64,000 nucleotides of DNA from Echinometra lucunter (lineage: Eukaryota > Echinodermata > Echinoidea > Camarodonta > Echinometridae). Shown here piece after piece: positions 59,846 to 64,000 of the stretch. The translations under genes and the position numbers were made by a program. Under the pieces are notes generated by a model. The model had not been told where the DNA came from. It searched no databases and saw only the letters and a program-made list of their open reading frames with translations. The number at the start of each line of letters is the position of its first letter. The stretch's first letter is position 1. The DNA lies in assembly GCA_029962745.1 (NCBI GenBank), contig CM057154.1, forward strand, positions 1,461,459 to 1,525,458, read 5' to 3'.

Positions 59846-61189
59846 TTTTCACCATGTTTTTTATGCCAGTTACTTGGAATGAATTCCCTTGTTGTCTTTG
59901 TCTCGTTTGTTGGGGTCTAATTGGCATCTCTGATTTACAGGTCTGTTTGCGTCATGTGAATTATGTCCAAGACAATCCTTCATTATTACCCTCCAGTCTT
60001 CACAGGTTTGATGTGCCATAAAACATGGAACATCCTGGCATGTATTGATGAAGACATACTAACTAAAGTCCAGGTTTAAACACTGACTTAGTTTAGAGAG
60101 TCAGCCCATTGATTTATGGAGCGCCAACTGTCTTCCCATTCTCTTTGTGAAAATTGAAATAATTATCTGGCAAAATGAACACCCCAAATTATCGCTTTAA
60201 ATCACTTTTTATTTTCATTTCAGAACTAACGTGTTGGTAACAGATTTAGAGCTGTTTGCACAGAGTAACTAGACTGGCATTGTGGACTACATTCAAATAG
60301 GATGAATTTAGTATGTGTTGTGGAATTTCAACACCAATGATTGACTATTTCAGTTTCTGTATGAAATTAATGAAGTTAATCAAAGTTGTCAAATCTGATT
60401 GCCAATTTTCTGTTGAGCTGTGTCGTTAAATAAACAATGCTCCTTGACTGTTACATGAACTCTGCCCATTTTTCATCCAATATTTATTTGTTTTGACAAA
60501 ATGTCCTACGCTACATTAGGTTGATTTATAGCCTGAAAAACCCTTCCTAAGACTCCATCCAGCAGAAATTAAAAGGATGCTCATGAACTGTGAACGTTGT
60601 TTTAACTGCTGCAAACACTGCTGCAGACACTGCTGCATGTGCCCCAAATTTTGTATTCCGTTACGAAGTGGTTTAGCATTGGGAGTAGAGCGTTACACTT
60701 GTAGCTGCAGACTTGTGTCTCCAGCGAGGGCGACAGAGAGGGAAACTGATCATTCAGGACGAAGATACCTTTGCTGACCCTCTCTCTATGAAAAAGAAGA
60801 ATGACCGCTCACTGTGGTCAAGAGATCTTGTATAAGCAGAAGGTCAAATCACTTCCCTTTTTTCAGGTGCCTCCACCTTTTAACCTGTTGACCACTGAAT
60901 GCTTATATTCCCATAGACTGAATACAAGAGTCACCCTGTCCATAAGCCAGTGAGTTTAGAGCTTCTAAACTCTTTATTTTATATTCTGCCTGCCCTGTAC
61001 TTGTTGTTTGATGTGAGTATATGTGAATATTTGATAAACAAAGTGTTGAAATGGAGTATAGTACATATACCTGACAGTAAGGGCCACACGCTTTTTCCCT
61101 TGGAACATTGTTTCACACCGAAAGAATAACCTAAAAGTGTTTCGACCATAGACATATAATAAATTTACTAGACGGAAAGCAGCACTCGG

Positions 61190-61400
61190 GGATATAATTA
61201 CGTGAATGGCATTAGGCCCGCCTCCTTTGGATCATTTGAAGGGGCTGATAAGCACCCATTATCGCCATGATATCGATTACGCTATTGCATTATTCATATT
61301 TATTGCGCGTATCATTTTTATTTTGACACTTTGATTCAATACGCATTTGCTGTGCATTTATTGTGCATTAACTGCGCATGCGGTAAGCTGATGCATGCAA
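61190..61400. promoter_or_regulatory. Candidate cis-regulatory block with NRF-1-like site
   Basis: Dense in motif-like words: ATATCGATTACGC (onecut/homeodomain-like), ATTCATATTTATTGCGC, and TGCGCATGCGG (NRF-1/P3A2-like, 61373-61383). The word TGTGCATT/TGCGCAT recurs three times in 40 bases. No repeat or gene is recognised. Function is inferred from texture only. Confidence 0.3.
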
Positions 61401-62149
61401 TGTTTCATAACATGTACAAACAAATGCTACTAGTTGGAAGCATCTTACAAACTGAATTATTCATTTTTGATCATGAATATTGATGGATGCTTAGGTTGGC
61501 CTTCTAATGGATCTGGACAAAATGGCAGAGCTTTAGGGGCCTGGTTTCGACACAGACCGCCTTTCTGTTTTCGTATCCTCTTTGAAGGTTTGAATTAGTC
61601 ACCTTTGCCCTGTTCTGAATTTTACTGACCCATCTAGTGTATGTTTTTCTGTACAATATGTATTTTCATTCAGTTGGTCTTCTCCAATAGCATGTTGTGA
61701 TGGGTTGCAGAGAGCAGTAGGATGTGGAAAGCATATTGGAACAGAATTCAAGTAATGCCTCATGAAACAGACAGGTACACATGTATACAAGCCATTAGGA
61801 TGCATGCACGTTCTCCACTGCCGGGAAACTTGTGCTTAAGCAGTACGACGATTTTGTGAAACAATGTCCTTCTGTTCATTACCACTGTCCTGATTTGTCC
61901 CCATGACCGTGATGAGCATGGGTATATAATCGTCATCCATGACCATCGCCATGACTACCAGTCATCCTTTCCCCATGTCCTTGAGCTGGCCATTGAAAGC
62001 ACTGATTAGCAGTCTCCCTCGTTCTCTCCCACCTCTATAGTCCCTCACATTAATAAATACCAATCAAGAGAAAAGTGATACTCGAGTGCAAATGCATTAA
62101 TACTCAATTGCTTTGACTTGTCCCAAGAGAAGGATGCAGAAGTGTTGGT

Positions 62150-62255
62150 AGGATGTGGCATGCGACCTGTATAGAAAGGTCTCATCAACTTGGCTTTTGT
62201 GTGTGGGTGTGTGTGCGTTTATGTATAATTATATTGTGCAATTGCCCCCCCCCCC

Positions 62256-62286
<31 letters not shown>

Positions 62287-62830
62287 AGAAGCCACTTTGG
62301 GTATCAACAGATAGTTGTTGACAGGAGAAAGGAGAATCCAAAATACCAGTAGGCCAGTCAAATTGGTTCACTTCAGCTCAGATGAGGATACAGTATATGG
62401 CAGCACTTGTATGATGTCACCTGTATAGAAAGATCACTTGGACTTAGCTTTGTGGCATAGGATATATATACATTAGCACCTCTAACCCTTGGTCACCTGT
62501 CTATAACAGTTGTGATAAATTATGATGTGGTAGGGCCTGTGTAGAAAGGTCATTGGTGCACAGCTTGGTGGTGTTATTAATTGTTAACACTTGAATAGAA
62601 AGGTCAGTGGTTCAAACCTTTTTTGATAGCATTTACTTAAATGCTGTCCCTTTCTAGAATGGCCACAGTTCTCACTTTGGTGCAAGGATATGCCATGCTG
62701 TCAGCATCTGTAAAGAAAATAGATTGGAATATCCATATGTATATTGGTATATAAATGTACCATAAGAATGCCACCTGTACACCAAAGTCATGTAGAAAGA
62801 TCACCTGTACAGGTCTTTGAGGCAGTATTT
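62150..62830. repeat. Locally repeated 'CCTGTATAGAAAGGTCA' motif
   Basis: Diverged copies of a roughly 35-40-base block, CACCTGTATAGAAAGGTCA...AGCTTTGTGG, start near 62164, 62419, 62537, 62588 and 62770. Spacing is irregular. No known family is recognised; a decayed minisatellite or nested duplication is the simplest reading. Confidence 0.5.
62245..62284. repeat. (C)11(A)29 homopolymer junction
   Basis: A C run passes directly into a long A run. Lengths are probably unreliable in the assembly. Confidence 0.9.
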
Positions 62831-63129
62831 ACTAAGATTGGAGCATCCAAAGAGAAACCTTAACCCATTGCCTACGGGAACCGGGTCTTCCCTGTATTAA
62901 GCCTATGGGAGTGAGAGAATTCAGTGATCAATAGACTTCATCTGCACATTGATGAAGTTGTCTGGGGATGACTCCTAGGCCTGTGTTCATTTGTACACTT
63001 TGGAGCTGCTGATGAATTGTCCATTATATGCTGATATGCTATATCATGCTTCAGTTGCCTTCACAGCCTACATACATGATTAACTATTACATTGGGATGT
63101 AATATGAATTCATACGTGTTGTGCAAATC

Positions 63130-63265
63130 TGGCATGTGGTTTTAGCGATTTGGGGGGTAACACGCTTTGATTGATCGAAATTGGAATCAATAGAGAGTGC
63201 GAACACTAATTCCTGACCCAATTCGGAGGGTTATTGCGCACCAGTTGGCCCACTTATTGCTGTGA
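63130..63265. promoter_or_regulatory. Candidate intronic cis-regulatory block
   Basis: Repeat-free pocket with TTTGATTGATCGAAATTGG, AATCAATAG and GGTTATTGCGCACC. The TGATTGAT word fits PBX/HOX- or MEIS-type sites. Role is inference. Confidence 0.25.
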
Positions 63266-64000
63266 GATATCACAGGTTTGGAATGACCATCTTGTTCTAA
63301 AGATATAGCACTCTGTCAGATAGATGCAGATGTACTTGAACAAGCTTGGAGTTTGATGAAAGAGGGCTTCGTGATGGATGATGAAACGTTGAAAGCCCTG
63401 ATGCATTGAAAGTGAGTGATTTGACACTTAGAATATTAGAGCATTGAGTTCATTTAGTATCCAGCTGCATAGTGCTAGTTCTCATGCTAAAAGTGGAACA
63501 TCAAATCTGTTTCCAATCAATGTCATTCATATTTTTTTTGTTTTACCTTGTTCAGACGGGGCAACAAGTTTCATTTGCGATTTTGATTTGAATATGAATG
63601 GTGAGTTCTAGATGCATACTGAATTCATGCTCCTTCGTCATACCCATGCAGTAGATACCACATACTCTGATTATATCTAGCATACATCAGGCCCAGGAGC
63701 AGCCTGTGCAGATTCCAACATTTATTGACACAGCTGATAGTGATTGCATGACTGAAACCAAATACTAGGATTTTCAGACTTGTATTTGCAGGAAAGAAGT
63801 TTATGGCTTTGATCGGAATAATTGATCTGTATATTGATCATAACACAGATGGCTCAGCAGTATTTCATGTCTGTGCCAGTCCTCAATGTACAAAAGTACA
63901 CATGCACATTGCAGTGGCTAGCTAGTCATGACGTGACATTTGCTTCTTGAACATTTGCCATCGGCGTTATTTTTTGTAAAATATAGGATGTCTGATGCAA

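Larger units (their letters stand above)
8466..64000 (+). other. Presumed downstream intron(s) of the RRM gene
   Basis: No further exon of the RRM protein is recognisable in more than 55 kb after the donor at 8466. I looked for the remainder of the RRM (the RGFGFV-type RNP1 block) and saw none. The stretch is non-coding DNA rich in transposon remnants and simple repeats, all listed separately. If the gene is intact, this is one intron of at least 55.5 kb. An undetected gene nested here on either strand cannot be excluded. Confidence 0.5.

Noticed and set aside
60577..60777. 66-codon Cys-rich + strand frame (CERCFNCCKHCCRHCCMC)
   Set aside because: The cysteines come from a short CTGCTGCANACA repeat; no signal peptide or splice context, and no conserved cysteine framework continues.
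1..64000. CRISPR arrays, bacterial operons, phage or integrated virus genes
   Set aside because: None seen; no regular spacer arrays, no ribosome-binding-site/gene order, no viral domain in any frame.

Overview
This window looks like the inside of one very long intron-rich gene from an invertebrate animal, most likely a marine deuterostome such as a sea urchin. The basis is its AT-rich non-coding texture, frequent 'tacatgta' words, many (CT)n/(GA)n tracts, abundant miniature inverted-repeat transposons, foldback elements with short tandem repeats in their arms, and a single small RRM exon with animal-type splice sites. The species cannot be named from the sequence alone. There is no bacterial-type gene content. 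Almost every long open frame is low-complexity (pyrimidine tracts) or chance.

The only coding segment I can support is an exon at 8372-8465 on the + strand. It encodes the start of an RNA-recognition motif (KTKKIFVGG, the RNP2 element) and fits a Musashi-type RRM2 best. It has a strong polypyrimidine-AG acceptor and a GTAAG donor, but carries one extra base that breaks the RRM frame, either an assembly/sequencing error or a real lesion. If the gene is intact, bases 1-8371 and 8466-64000 are introns, or possibly 5'/intergenic DNA. A candidate recursive-splice site (pyrimidine tract, CAG|GTAAGT) sits about 38 kb into the downstream intron, at 46917/46918.

Most of the recognisable structure is repeat-derived. 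Clear non-autonomous DNA transposons with inverted termini, several with visible target duplications, lie at 2841-3301 (foldback, 10-bp duplication), 11689-11958 (TA), 21640-21782, 23574-23981, 26516-27005 (TTAA, Kolobok-like), 29897-30057, 30541-30839 (minisatellite core), 32593-33001 (TTAA, piggyBac-like), 33592-33762 (TA), 38114-38268 (hAT-like, 8-bp duplication), 43793-43933 (inside a TA microsatellite), 44270-44899 and 57578-57981 (two copies of one family), and 59356-59439 (TTAA). A tRNA-derived SINE fragment lies near 1447-1512.

Five places hold old, diverged local tandem duplications. Four of them have spacings of about 184-198 bp, close to a nucleosome repeat. Large pyrimidine-rich tracts occur at 0.5-1.0, 7.1-7.6, 14.4-14.7, 34.7-34.9, 40.9-41.6 and 56.3-56.5 kb, and a purine-rich one at 58.1-58.5 kb. 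A 500-N gap (13825-14324) has the same ~19-bp sequence on both sides.

Between the repeats are pockets of complex sequence with recognisable factor-binding motifs: perfect RFX X-boxes at 9535 and 31622, NRF-1 (P3A2-type) sites at 26721 and 61373, and a Staf/ZNF143-like site at 31304. Some of these may be intronic enhancers. Their function is inference only.
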